Shown here: positions 1 through 5,199 of the stretch, piece after piece | How positions within the stretch are numbered: position 1 is the first letter of the stretch | Layout of the letters: every line of letters starts with the position of its first letter | From: Thermoplasmata archaeon | GTDB lineage: Archaea; Thermoplasmatota; Thermoplasmata; Thermoplasmatales; Thermoplasmataceae | NCBI GenBank assembly: GCA_021811525.1 | Contig: JAJZOK010000133.1 | Span: forward strand, 1 to 5,215 | Direction: 5' to 3' | DNA length: 5,215 bases | Made by a program: the position numbers and the translations under genes | The notes under the pieces: model-generated | What the model saw: only the letters and a program-made list of their open reading frames with translations | Told to the model about the DNA's origin: nothing | Databases searched by the model: none

Positions 1-3000
1 CTAGATTTGGAGATGGCAGGAAGCACTGCTCCGGGGGCAACTCTTGTGGAAGTTTATGGCCCTCAACCCTATCTTAATTACCTCGATGAGGCCTTTGCAG
101 AGATATTAAACCCCAACTACAACGCAACTCTTGACAACGCACTTTCGCATGTTGTGGCAATTTCCAATTCATGGGGTTCCAGTGACATGTACGATTCTGC
201 ATGGGCCCAATACGAGCAAGAAGCAGCGGCGAGAGGCATAACGGTATTGGTTTCATCGGGAGACAATGGAAATACCAACAGCATATACCCAAGTTTCCCA
301 GCTACAGTCGGGTACAACAGCTATGGATCCCTTGCGGTAGGAGGGACTCAAACTATACTAAGCGGTACTCAGTCAAGTGATGGATCTGGTACTACTGGGA
401 TTTCCTCTCAGTCTGTATGGTATAATACCCCAAGCTCGGGAGATGGTTCACAGGGAGGGGTAAGCTCACTGTACTCAGAACCAAGCTGGCAACTCAATAG
501 TTCCGACGCAAATGGCGTTATTACCGGTTCGAGTTCAATAACAGGAATTTCTTCCGGACGAGGTACGCCTGACATTGCTGCAGTTGGTGCAAACATGCTC
601 GTGTATCTTTCTTCCGTGCCAAATGGTGGAACTGGTTATTACCAACTCTGGGGTACAAGTATAGCTTCTCCACTTGATGCTGGACTGATAGCTTCAATTG
701 ATTATTATATGAAATCACCGGAAGGGTTCATTAATCCCTTTATTTACAGCATAGGACAGGATCAATATCAGGGCATATACTCCGGCCCTCCTCCATTCTA
801 TTTCATTCATAATGGTTCTAATGGCGCTTTTGCTTCAGCCAATGGGTATAATCTTGTTGATGGTTGGGGCACGATAAATGCATACAATTTTGTGCTTGCA
901 CAACAGAATACCGGAGAAGTCACTTTCACAGAAACTGGTCTGCCAACGGGAACAAAATGGTTTGTTAACTTGAGCGATGGCCAATCACTGTCCAGCACTA
1001 GCTCTTCTATTTCTGTCCTTCTGCCGGATGGAACATACTCTTACACCACCACGGTTCCTTTGCCAGGATACAGCCATTCAACCGGGAGCTTTTCGGTAAG
1101 TGGAACCTCTGAGAGTATTCCTGTCTCGTTTACTTATTCAGCTTACGGGGTGAGCTTCACGGAAACGGGCCTCCCGACAGGATATTGGTATATCAATATG
1201 TCAGGGGAATCGGCTAAGGCCAGTTTTGGCAGTCCTATTTCATATAACCTTCCAAATGGAACCTATGAGTATAAAGTTGCTACCGATTACAAGAACTACG
1301 AGCCGTCAATAAGTTCCGGATCCATCACAGTGGCTGGCACGAGCATATCAGTACCTCAAATCACCTTTTCTCCAGTAGAATTTGCTATTACATTCGAAGA
1401 GTCAGGCCTTCCAACAGGATACCAGTGGGAAATAGGCATAGATGGCAACCAGCATACAAGTTCTACAGGTGCCATAAGTACTAATCTTCAGAATGGAACC
1501 TACCAGTTCACTGCAATAAGCCTATCCAACAAATCATATTCCTCACAGGGGGGATCATTTACTGTAGATGGGAGTGCCACGAGCATTCCGGTTGATTTTA
1601 AGGAGGCATACCCCATTTATTTCACGGAGACCGGATTACCCACAGGCACGAAATGGAGTGTTAACTTTGATGGGATCACAAATTCCTCTCTTTCGCCGAA
1701 CGAGATCGGTTTTGCCCTACCGAATGGAACTTATGATTACAGCATATCTATTATCTCAGGATATCATCCTTTAGTTTCCTCTGGTACGGTGAAAGTAGAC
1801 GGGAATGGTCAAACCTTATCAGTTTCCTTTGTTATTACAACTTATAATGTTCAATTTACTGAATTTGGTCTGCCCTCCGGGAATGCATGGTATGTCAATT
1901 TCACATCTGGTCCCAGCACATATGGAAGTACAAAACTGGTTTCTTCAGGAAATTCAGCATCTGTACAGCTTCCAAACGGAACCTATTCATACGGCATTTC
2001 TTCAAGCAATAAAGAATATGATGGATATGGATCAAGCTTTACAATTCAAGGTCAAGATGTTTCTCTGCAGGTATACTTCAATCCAGTTACCTATTCGGTA
2101 GTGTTTCATGAAAATGGCCTTCCCTCTGGCATGAGCTGGAATCTCACTGTAAATGGCGTCCGACACCAAACTTCCTCGGACACCCAGACAATAAACGAGA
2201 TCAATGGAACGTACTCATACAAAATAAGCGGACCTGCTGGATATCACCCCATTGCTGCCAGTGGCAAATTCATCGTAAATGGTGCTCCGCAGAGTATCGA
2301 CATTATTTTTCAGGCATACACCTATAACATCTCTTTCTCAGAGAGTAATCTTCCAAATGCTACAGAATGGTGGGTCAACTTTACCAATGGACAGAGTTTC
2401 AATTCAACGACCCACACAATAAATGGCTCGTTTTCAAACGGGACATATCACTTCTATGCTGGAACTTCAAACAAAAGCTGGATAAACTCGAACTCATACT
2501 TCGGCTATGGGGAATATGAACTAATTGTCGAAGGGCACTCATATACATACTATCTCTCATTTGTGCTCATGACTTACAACATAACTATTGTTGAGAGCGG
2601 ATTGAGTCCCGGTGCTCAGTGGTATGGATACATCCCCGATTCATATGGTTTTTACCCGGGATCAAGCAATAGCGCATCTGCTTTCATGCCAAATGGTACT
2701 TACGAATTCAACTTCTCCGCATCGCAGTATGGGATCGAGTATGAACCCACAACAATTAACATTACGGTTAATGGTGCAAATGCCATCTATCATGTCGTAT
2801 TCCACAGGTATTACACCGTTACATTCGAGGAAACCGGCCTTCCTACTGGACAATCTTCCTACTCTTGGGGCGTTAACTTCAGTGGTGTGAGCTATGACAT
2901 CTTTAGTGGGTTCATAGTGAACGTATCTGTACTTAATGGGAATTACAGAGTGGAACCAATAAACGACAGCATGTACTATGGAGTTCTTGGCAGTCCTTAC

Positions 3001-3366
3001 ATCAAGGTGCAAGGTTCTAACTTAACTGTCACTGTGAAGTATGAACCATATGCTTTCATCACTTTGTATGTGTACCCGCAGAATGCCACTGTGCTTATTG
3101 ACGGAGTGCAAAAGACTACTTTGAGTGGTTACCTAAATGTATCAGTAATTCCCGGAAACCACAGAATCGTTGTCCAAGAAGAGGGATATGTTACATATTA
3201 CAAAAACACAACTATTGAGGGAGGCAGAGGCATTACACTTCAGGTGGACTTAAATTCCAAAGCCGGTGTTAAAGTATCAAATGAAACCATTCTTGCTCTT
3301 ATAGGCACTGCCTTAACAGTGCCCGCTATCTTGGTTGCGTACTATTTCATCAAGAAACGGAAGTAG
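1..3366 (+). CDS. Surface-anchored sedolisin-type (S53) protease with nine stalk repeats, PEGA-like domain and C-terminal membrane anchor (5' partial)
   Basis: The frame is open from base 1, and its first residues, LDLEMAG, match the S53 'LDIEVAG' segment that carries the catalytic Asp (in-window residue 2). The true start, signal peptide, propeptide and catalytic Glu (four residues before that Asp) are therefore upstream; a TTG at 7 is not the start. The oxyanion Asp is D88 in SSGDNG and the nucleophile is S220 in GTSIASP. GGVSSLYSEPSWQ and GRGTPDIA are further S53 landmarks. The protease domain ends near residue 302. Nine repeats of 76-84 residues follow (307-1018), then a PEGA-like beta domain (about 1019-1084), a hydrophobic helix (about 1097-1117) and a KKRK tail that should lie in the cytoplasm. 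S53 enzymes are serine-carboxyl endopeptidases active at acid pH, which suits an extracellular nutrient or processing protease in an acidophile. Both usual calcium-ligand Asp residues appear replaced (F268 and N284). The S53 call is firm; the substrate is unknown. Confidence 0.93.
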   Translation, partial: LDLEMAGSTAPGATLVEVYGPQPYLNYLDEAFAEILNPNYNATLDNALSHVVAISNSWGSSDMYDSAWAQYEQEAAARGITVLVSSGDNGNTNSIYPSFPATVGYNSYGSLAVGGTQTILSGTQSSDGSGTTGISSQSVWYNTPSSGDGSQGGVSSLYSEPSWQLNSSDANGVITGSSSITGISSGRGTPDIAAVGANMLVYLSSVPNGGTGYYQLWGTSIASPLDAGLIASIDYYMKSPEGFINPFIYSIGQDQYQGIYSGPPPFYFIHNGSNGAFASANGYNLVDGWGTINAYNFVLAQQNTGEVTFTETGLPTGTKWFVNLSDGQSLSSTSSSISVLLPDGTYSYTTTVPLPGYSHSTGSFSVSGTSESIPVSFTYSAYGVSFTETGLPTGYWYINMSGESAKASFGSPISYNLPNGTYEYKVATDYKNYEPSISSGSITVAGTSISVPQITFSPVEFAITFEESGLPTGYQWEIGIDGNQHTSSTGAISTNLQNGTYQFTAISLSNKSYSSQGGSFTVDGSATSIPVDFKEAYPIYFTETGLPTGTKWSVNFDGITNSSLSPNEIGFALPNGTYDYSISIISGYHPLVSSGTVKVDGNGQTLSVSFVITTYNVQFTEFGLPSGNAWYVNFTSGPSTYGSTKLVSSGNSASVQLPNGTYSYGISSSNKEYDGYGSSFTIQGQDVSLQVYFNPVTYSVVFHENGLPSGMSWNLTVNGVRHQTSSDTQTINEINGTYSYKISGPAGYHPIAASGKFIVNGAPQSIDIIFQAYTYNISFSESNLPNATEWWVNFTNGQSFNSTTHTINGSFSNGTYHFYAGTSNKSWINSNSYFGYGEYELIVEGHSYTYYLSFVLMTYNITIVESGLSPGAQWYGYIPDSYGFYPGSSNSASAFMPNGTYEFNFSASQYGIEYEPTTINITVNGANAIYHVVFHRYYTVTFEETGLPTGQSSYSWGVNFSGVSYDIFSGFIVNVSVLNGNYRVEPINDSMYYGVLGSPYIKVQGSNLTVTVKYEPYAFITLYVYPQNATVLIDGVQKTTLSGYLNVSVIPGNHRIVVQEEGYVTYYKNTTIEGGRGITLQVDLNSKAGVKVSNETILALIGTALTVPAILVAYYFIKKRK
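919..3054 (+). repeat. Nine tandem protein repeats of the FTETGLPTGTKW type inside the S53 protease gene
   Basis: Nine units begin near 919, 1150, 1387, 1615, 1849, 2098, 2329, 2581 and 2815, with spacing of 228-252 bases. Each opens with a strand followed by a variant of FTETGLPTGTKW: FEESGLPTG, FTEFGLPSG, FHENGLPSG, FSESNLPNA, IVESGLSPG and so on. About 30-40 residues later most carry a second motif, LPNGTYxY, and each ends in a GxxxVxG strand. The units differ clearly at DNA level, so this is an old protein-level expansion and not a recent tandem duplication. Such beta-sandwich-like repeats are common in archaeal surface proteins and probably act as a spacer or adhesive stalk between protease and membrane. 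Seven of the nine second motifs contain an NGT glycosylation sequon; unit 1 has DGT and unit 9 has NGN. Confidence 0.88.
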
Positions 3367-3436
3367 GGGGTTGGGAGGAGGCAAATTTTTGGAGATGAAC
3401 CTTGATTCATTGCTTAGACTTCCATCATCACAAAAG

Positions 3437-3505
3437 TTTTTTCGGGAAGAACTCTTTTTATTGACCTCTGAAAAGTGACTAAATTTAATGGAGCATACTT
3501 TTTTT
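3437..3505 (+). terminator. T-rich terminator tracts downstream of the S53 protease gene
   Basis: Three oligo-T runs lie in the 140 bases after the stop: TTTTTT at 3437-3442, TTTTT at 3455-3459 and TTTTTTT at 3499-3505. Archaeal RNA polymerase stops mainly at such runs on the coding strand without needing a hairpin. A shorter run at 3387-3391 could also contribute. The exact end point cannot be told from sequence. Confidence 0.45.
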
Positions 3506-3645
3506 ACTGTTCGTTCCGTGAATTATTGACTTGTTGTTCTGCACGAACGACATCCGTAGTGTATCCTCAGGAAAAATCCTCTTGGAGTTATGCAACAATC
3601 CTGCAAGATGCCCATAAAGGCACTTCGCATCCCTATATCCATTCT

Positions 3646-3663
3646 CAAAAAAGGATTTATTAA
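3646..3663 (+). promoter_or_regulatory. Possible archaeal promoter (BRE/TATA-like) for the structured element
   Basis: A purine-rich CAAAAAAGGA (3646-3655), resembling a BRE, is followed by TTTATTAA (3656-3663), resembling an archaeal TATA box. About 25 bases beyond its centre is position 3684, within the GGGGGCGGG run that forms the 5' arm of the closing stem. The spacing is what an archaeal promoter for a leaderless RNA would show. AT-rich matches of this kind are frequent by chance. Confidence 0.3.
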
Positions 3664-3682
3664 GAATGTCTCATTCGGTTTT

Positions 3683-3760
3683 GGGGGCGGGCATGTTTGC
3701 CATTAGGCTTTCACTCCAAAGCTTTTGGCTTTCACTCCTCCCGCCCCTGCGTTCTTTGTT
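3683..3760 (+). ncRNA. Candidate small structured RNA (or transposon-end remnant) closed by a GC-rich stem
   Basis: GGGGCGGG at 3684-3691 pairs perfectly with CCCGCCCC at 3740-3747, enclosing 48 nt. Inside lie a GGCA/TGCC hairpin with a TGTT loop (3690-3701, sharing two bases with the outer stem) and CCAAA/TTTGG with a GCT loop (3716-3728). The latter sits between two exact copies of GGCTTTCACTCC. A TATA-like box lies about 25 bases before the stem and a T-rich tail (3752-3780) follows it, so the unit has the layout of a small RNA gene. It is not a tRNA: no anticodon arm and no GTTCRANYC T-loop can be placed. It may instead be a terminal hairpin left by an IS200/IS605-type element, or just a strong terminator-like structure. 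No RNA family was recognised. Confidence 0.3.
3706..3738 (+). repeat. 12-base direct repeat GGCTTTCACTCC, two copies 9 bases apart
   Basis: Exact copies of GGCTTTCACTCC occur at 3706-3717 and 3727-3738, separated by AAAGCTTTT. The AAAGC of the spacer (3718-3722) is complementary to the GCTTT in the left copy (3707-3711) and also in the right copy (3728-3732), so two mutually exclusive small hairpins are possible. There are only two copies, so this is not a CRISPR array. Confidence 0.8.
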
Positions 3761-3780
3761 TTATAATTTTCTGTCTTTTT
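3752..3780 (+). terminator. T-rich tail after the GC-rich stem
   Basis: The sequence after the 3' arm of the stem is strongly T-rich, with runs TTT, TTTT, TTTT and TTTTT up to 3780. On the plus strand, a GC-rich hairpin followed by T runs would be an efficient stop for any RNA that starts at the element or reads through from the protease gene. Confidence 0.35.
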
Positions 3781-3792
3781 AATACTGTTGTA

Positions 3793-3814
3793 CTAATTTT
3801 AAAGAAAAAATTAG
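3793..3814 (-). terminator. AT-rich hairpin and T-tract at the end of the DUF1643 gene
   Basis: CTAATTTT (3793-3800) and AAAATTAG (3807-3814) form a perfect 8-bp inverted repeat with a 6-nt loop. It spans the TAA stop codon (3813-3811) of the minus-strand gene. On the minus strand the bases right after the stop read TTTTTTCTTT (3810-3801), a good archaeal termination tract. The hairpin itself is AT-only apart from its end pair, so the T-tract is probably the functional part. Confidence 0.45.
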
Positions 3815-4308
3815 GAGGTTGATTTTATTGGAATTGGCATTAGATCTGATTTCAGGTAAAGAGGGTGTCCTGGTTGTCCATCTTTAGTCTGGACAAGACA
3901 TTTGGCACATGGAATCAACCTGAGAACTTCTTTCCCTCTGTTAAGATGTGCACCATGGGATCCCCAAGCTGCAATGGTTAATTCCGCCTTTTGGTAGATA
4001 TCCAATATCGCCTGATCATTGTCTGGACCTATTGGGTCTTCTGTAGAATATAAAAGGGAAGGATCCGTGCTCTTTAGCGCAAATATGTTTCCCACTTCAA
4101 GAGTTCCGTAGCCCCATCGCTTTGCAAAATCTATGCATCTCCTGACTGTGGCGTCGAGGATCTGACTATCTGCTTGAGATGGATTCAACATTATGAAAGC
4201 GAGAACTGGTTTATCCGCATCCCACATCCTCCACAGCCTGTAGCGGTACTTCCTGTCAGGGCTGAAGATGGCTCCTGCCCTGTTATCGAATTGCTGGAGG
4301 TCAATCAT
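3811..4308 (-). CDS. DUF1643 domain protein (165 aa)
   Basis: The protein shows the DUF1643 signature in order: RYRLWRMWD (22-30), MLNPSQAD (40-47), DATVRRC (52-58), RWGYG (64-68), NIFALKSTDP (74-83), GPDND (94-98), AAWGSHG (113-119) and TKDGQPGHPLYL (141-152). It spans essentially the whole family. DUF1643 proteins are single-domain, presumably cytoplasmic proteins of unknown biochemical role that occur sporadically in bacteria, archaea and phages. I chose the ATG at 4308-4306 because it lies one base after the TGA of the upstream membrane-protein gene and has a GGTG site 9 bases ahead (4321-4318). An in-frame ATG at 4347-4345 would add 13 residues but has no ribosome site and would overlap that gene. 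Translation is probably coupled to the upstream gene. The family call is secure; the function is not known. Confidence 0.9.
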   Translation of the reverse strand: MIDLQQFDNRAGAIFSPDRKYRYRLWRMWDADKPVLAFIMLNPSQADSQILDATVRRCIDFAKRWGYGTLEVGNIFALKSTDPSLLYSTEDPIGPDNDQAILDIYQKAELTIAAWGSHGAHLNRGKEVLRLIPCAKCLVQTKDGQPGHPLYLKSDLMPIPIKSTS

Positions 4309-4309
4309 C

Positions 4310-4540
4310 TCAGTGAACACCAGTCCAGAGCAAAAGTCCACGGACATCTATGGCAATGAGAATGAGGTTGATTCCAAGTATTGGGTACAATTTAAGGATA
4401 ATCCCGTAAACTACCCAGATCAGCGACCCTATTATTGCAGCTACCCAACCAAGGTAGCTGGAATTTCCGAGAATCAGTAGTGAAATGGCGGTAAAGGCCA
4501 TTCCAGTGTATCCAATTATGTCAGTTTTTTTGAAATTCAC
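4310..4540 (-). CDS. Small three-helix membrane protein (76 aa), PnuC/SemiSWEET-like in layout
   Basis: The product is almost entirely hydrophobic, with three predicted membrane segments at about 7-25, 29-49 and 52-72, short loops and a Lys pair at the N-terminus (K4-K5). Polar or aromatic residues inside or next to the helices (W42, Y45, N58, D65, R67, W72) follow a pattern of W/Y, N and a terminal GxxxW that recalls the last three-helix bundle of PnuC-type carriers. No PQ motif of true SemiSWEETs is present, so no substrate is proposed. It starts with GTG at 4540-4538, supported by a GGAG site 8 bases ahead. The gene begins 14 bases after the 54-codon zinc-ribbon-like gene and ends one base before DUF1643, which indicates one transcript. 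As the upstream member of the pair it may act with DUF1643, but that is inference. Confidence 0.75.
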   Translation of the reverse strand: MNFKKTDIIGYTGMAFTAISLLILGNSSYLGWVAAIIGSLIWVVYGIILKLYPILGINLILIAIDVRGLLLWTGVH

Positions 4541-4548
4541 TTCTTCAA

Positions 4549-4552
4549 CTCC
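4549..4552 (-). promoter_or_regulatory. GGAG ribosome-binding site fixing the GTG start at 4540
   Basis: On the minus strand GGAG (4552-4549) is followed by 8 bases and then GTG. No ATG in that frame lies upstream near it (an ATG just before GGAG is in another frame and stops after five codons), so this site supports the unusual GTG start of the membrane protein. Confidence 0.6.
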
Positions 4553-4554
4553 AT

Positions 4555-4719
4555 TCAGTTTTCCGGCTGGGGTTCATGTGTCGTCATGTCCCCGTAAACA
4601 CTGTTGCAATAAGGAGACATGTAGTTTCCTTTTCTGCTTGCCCATCCGCCAGGGAAGTCACAAGACATGGATGTGAGATTGCTGAAAATCTCTTTCCCGC
4701 AATTCCTGCATTTCGTCAT
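4555..4719 (-). CDS. Small zinc-ribbon-like protein (54 aa)
   Basis: An ATG at 4719-4717 opens a 54-codon frame ending in TGA at 4557-4555. The N-terminus reads MTKCRNCGKEIF, a typical CxxC zinc knuckle followed by a Gly-Lys-Glu turn. Further possible metal ligands are C20, C38 and H48, so a four-ligand site such as C4, C7, C20 and C38 can be imagined, though the spacing does not match a family I can name. A GAGG site (4730-4727) lies 7 bases ahead of the start. The ATG overlaps the stop of a 25-codon frame as ATGA, and the next gene's GGAG site follows the stop by two bases, so the gene fits an operon. It is probably a cytoplasmic metal-binding protein, perhaps binding nucleic acid or protein; the function is unknown. 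It is short enough to be missed by gene callers with a 60-residue cutoff. Confidence 0.65.
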   Translation of the reverse strand: MTKCRNCGKEIFSNLTSMSCDFPGGWASRKGNYMSPYCNSVYGDMTTHEPQPEN

Positions 4720-4793
4720 TTCAGGTCCTCTGTGTCCTCTACGCTGGGAAGCCTTTCTTTCAGGCGTTGCATAAGATGTCCTGAGCCTGCCAT
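4716..4793 (-). CDS. Possible 25-codon ORF coupled to the zinc-ribbon-like gene
   Basis: An ATG at 4793-4791 begins four bases after the stop of the 133-residue gene and runs 25 codons to a TGA that overlaps the next ATG (ATGA). The peptide (MAGSGHLMQRLKERLP at its start, acidic VEDTEDLK at its end) has a natural-looking amphipathic composition. No clear ribosome site lies ahead of it. It may be a real leader-like coupling peptide, the N-terminal part of the zinc-ribbon-like protein separated by a frameshift, or chance. Confidence is low because of its length. Confidence 0.3.
   Translation of the reverse strand: MAGSGHLMQRLKERLPSVEDTEDLK
4727..4730 (-). promoter_or_regulatory. GAGG ribosome-binding site for the zinc-ribbon-like gene
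   Basis: On the minus strand GAGG (4730-4727) precedes the ATG at 4719 with a 7-base spacer. This supports independent initiation of the 54-codon gene, and argues against it being only the tail of a frameshifted longer protein. Confidence 0.45.
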
Positions 4794-4797
4794 GTCA

Positions 4798-5199
4798 TCA
4801 ATCATATGAATTAACGCCTTTGTGGGGTTTTTCACCGTATAGCAAGATTCCTATGTCCAGATAGAGCAGCATGTGTTCCCTGCAGATTGCTCCTTTCTCT
4901 CCAAAAGTATGCCATTCATTGGTACAGCCCGAGACTCCGCAAGTTTGCTTTCTGGAAGAATCATTCTCGACTTTGGAAAAATCATTGAGATTTGACAGCT
5001 GCTTACGTATCTCCGATTTGAGGTCCTCTACTTTCTGCCTGACTGGCATAAGGTATGGATCAGCCTCACCTTTCCAGTTCCTTGTTCTGCGCAATGGGTT
5101 GAAAACGCTCCCTGGAACTGTTGTTTTCCAGAATCCGTTCGACCAGGAAAGCATTCTGTTTAGCCACCTGTCGAGGTACCTATGTTTTGATGGTTCCAT
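4798..5199 (-). CDS. Hypothetical protein with Cys/His zinc-knuckle-like motif (133 aa, start uncertain)
   Basis: The N-terminal half is basic and rich in Trp and Arg (RYLDRWLNRMLSW, FNPLRRTRNWKG). A charged, probably helical segment follows at about 53-80. Residues 87-109 hold C87-x4-C92, H97 and C106-x2-H109, in the pattern CGVSGC ... AICREH, which fits a single zinc-binding knuckle. A short hydrophobic stretch (LLYLDIGILLY, 111-121) follows it. The family was not recognised. The basic Trp-rich part plus a zinc site could suggest nucleic-acid or protein binding, but this is inference. The frame stays open through the right edge (five further codons, GRVL just before this ATG), and only a weak GAG lies ahead of the ATG at 5199, so the real start may be outside the window. 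It is the first visible gene of the minus-strand cluster; the cluster promoter was not found here. Confidence 0.65.
   Translation of the reverse strand: MEPSKHRYLDRWLNRMLSWSNGFWKTTVPGSVFNPLRRTRNWKGEADPYLMPVRQKVEDLKSEIRKQLSNLNDFSKVENDSSRKQTCGVSGCTNEWHTFGEKGAICREHMLLYLDIGILLYGEKPHKGVNSYD

Larger units (their letters stand above)
3367..3810. other. Convergent intergenic region of about 440 bp without a convincing protein gene
   Basis: This stretch separates the ends of the plus-strand protease and the minus-strand DUF1643 gene. It contains the T-rich terminator tracts, an imperfect inverted repeat (TCGTTCCGTG at 3511-3520 against CACGAACGA at 3542-3550, one bulged base, loop about 21 nt), and the structured element at 3646-3780 listed separately. 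On the minus strand, 3670-3485 is stop-free for 61 codons and has protein-like composition (for example GYRDAKCLYGHLAGLL), but it lacks a start codon near its beginning; it may be a gene remnant or chance. A plus-strand GTG frame over the same bases (3475-3663) has no ribosome site and no recognisable motif and is not annotated. Confidence 0.6.

Noticed and set aside
1568..2890. Plus-strand frames at 1568-1774, 1805-2101 and 2612-2890 and a minus-strand frame at 2662-3012
   Set aside because: All lie within the protease repeat region, whose own frame is clearly coding. They show no domain or ribosome site and are shadows.
919..3054. Recent DNA-level tandem duplication of the repeat units
   Set aside because: The units share protein motifs but differ widely in codons and length (228-252 bases), so the expansion is old.
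3475..3663. Plus-strand 62-codon GTG frame in the convergent intergenic region
   Set aside because: It has no ribosome-binding site and no recognisable motif, and it lies antisense to a more protein-like frame. Its start falls in terminator-like T-rich sequence.
3706..3738. CRISPR array
   Set aside because: There are just two 12-base copies with a 9-base spacer, too short and too few for a CRISPR array, and no cas gene is nearby.
3683..3747. tRNA gene suggested by the acceptor-like closing stem
   Set aside because: Only 65 nt, with no D-arm, anticodon arm or GTTCRANYC T-loop that can be placed.
3811..4347. Longer DUF1643 form with 13 extra N-terminal residues
   Set aside because: The upstream ATG has no ribosome site, and using it would overlap the membrane-protein gene by 38 bases. 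The ATG at 4308 sits one base after that gene's stop with GGTG at a suitable distance.
4485..4809. Plus-strand frames over 4485-4676 and 4576-4809
   Set aside because: They are antisense to the membrane-protein and zinc-ribbon-like genes, which have better starts, motifs and spacing. No domain was seen in the plus-strand translations.
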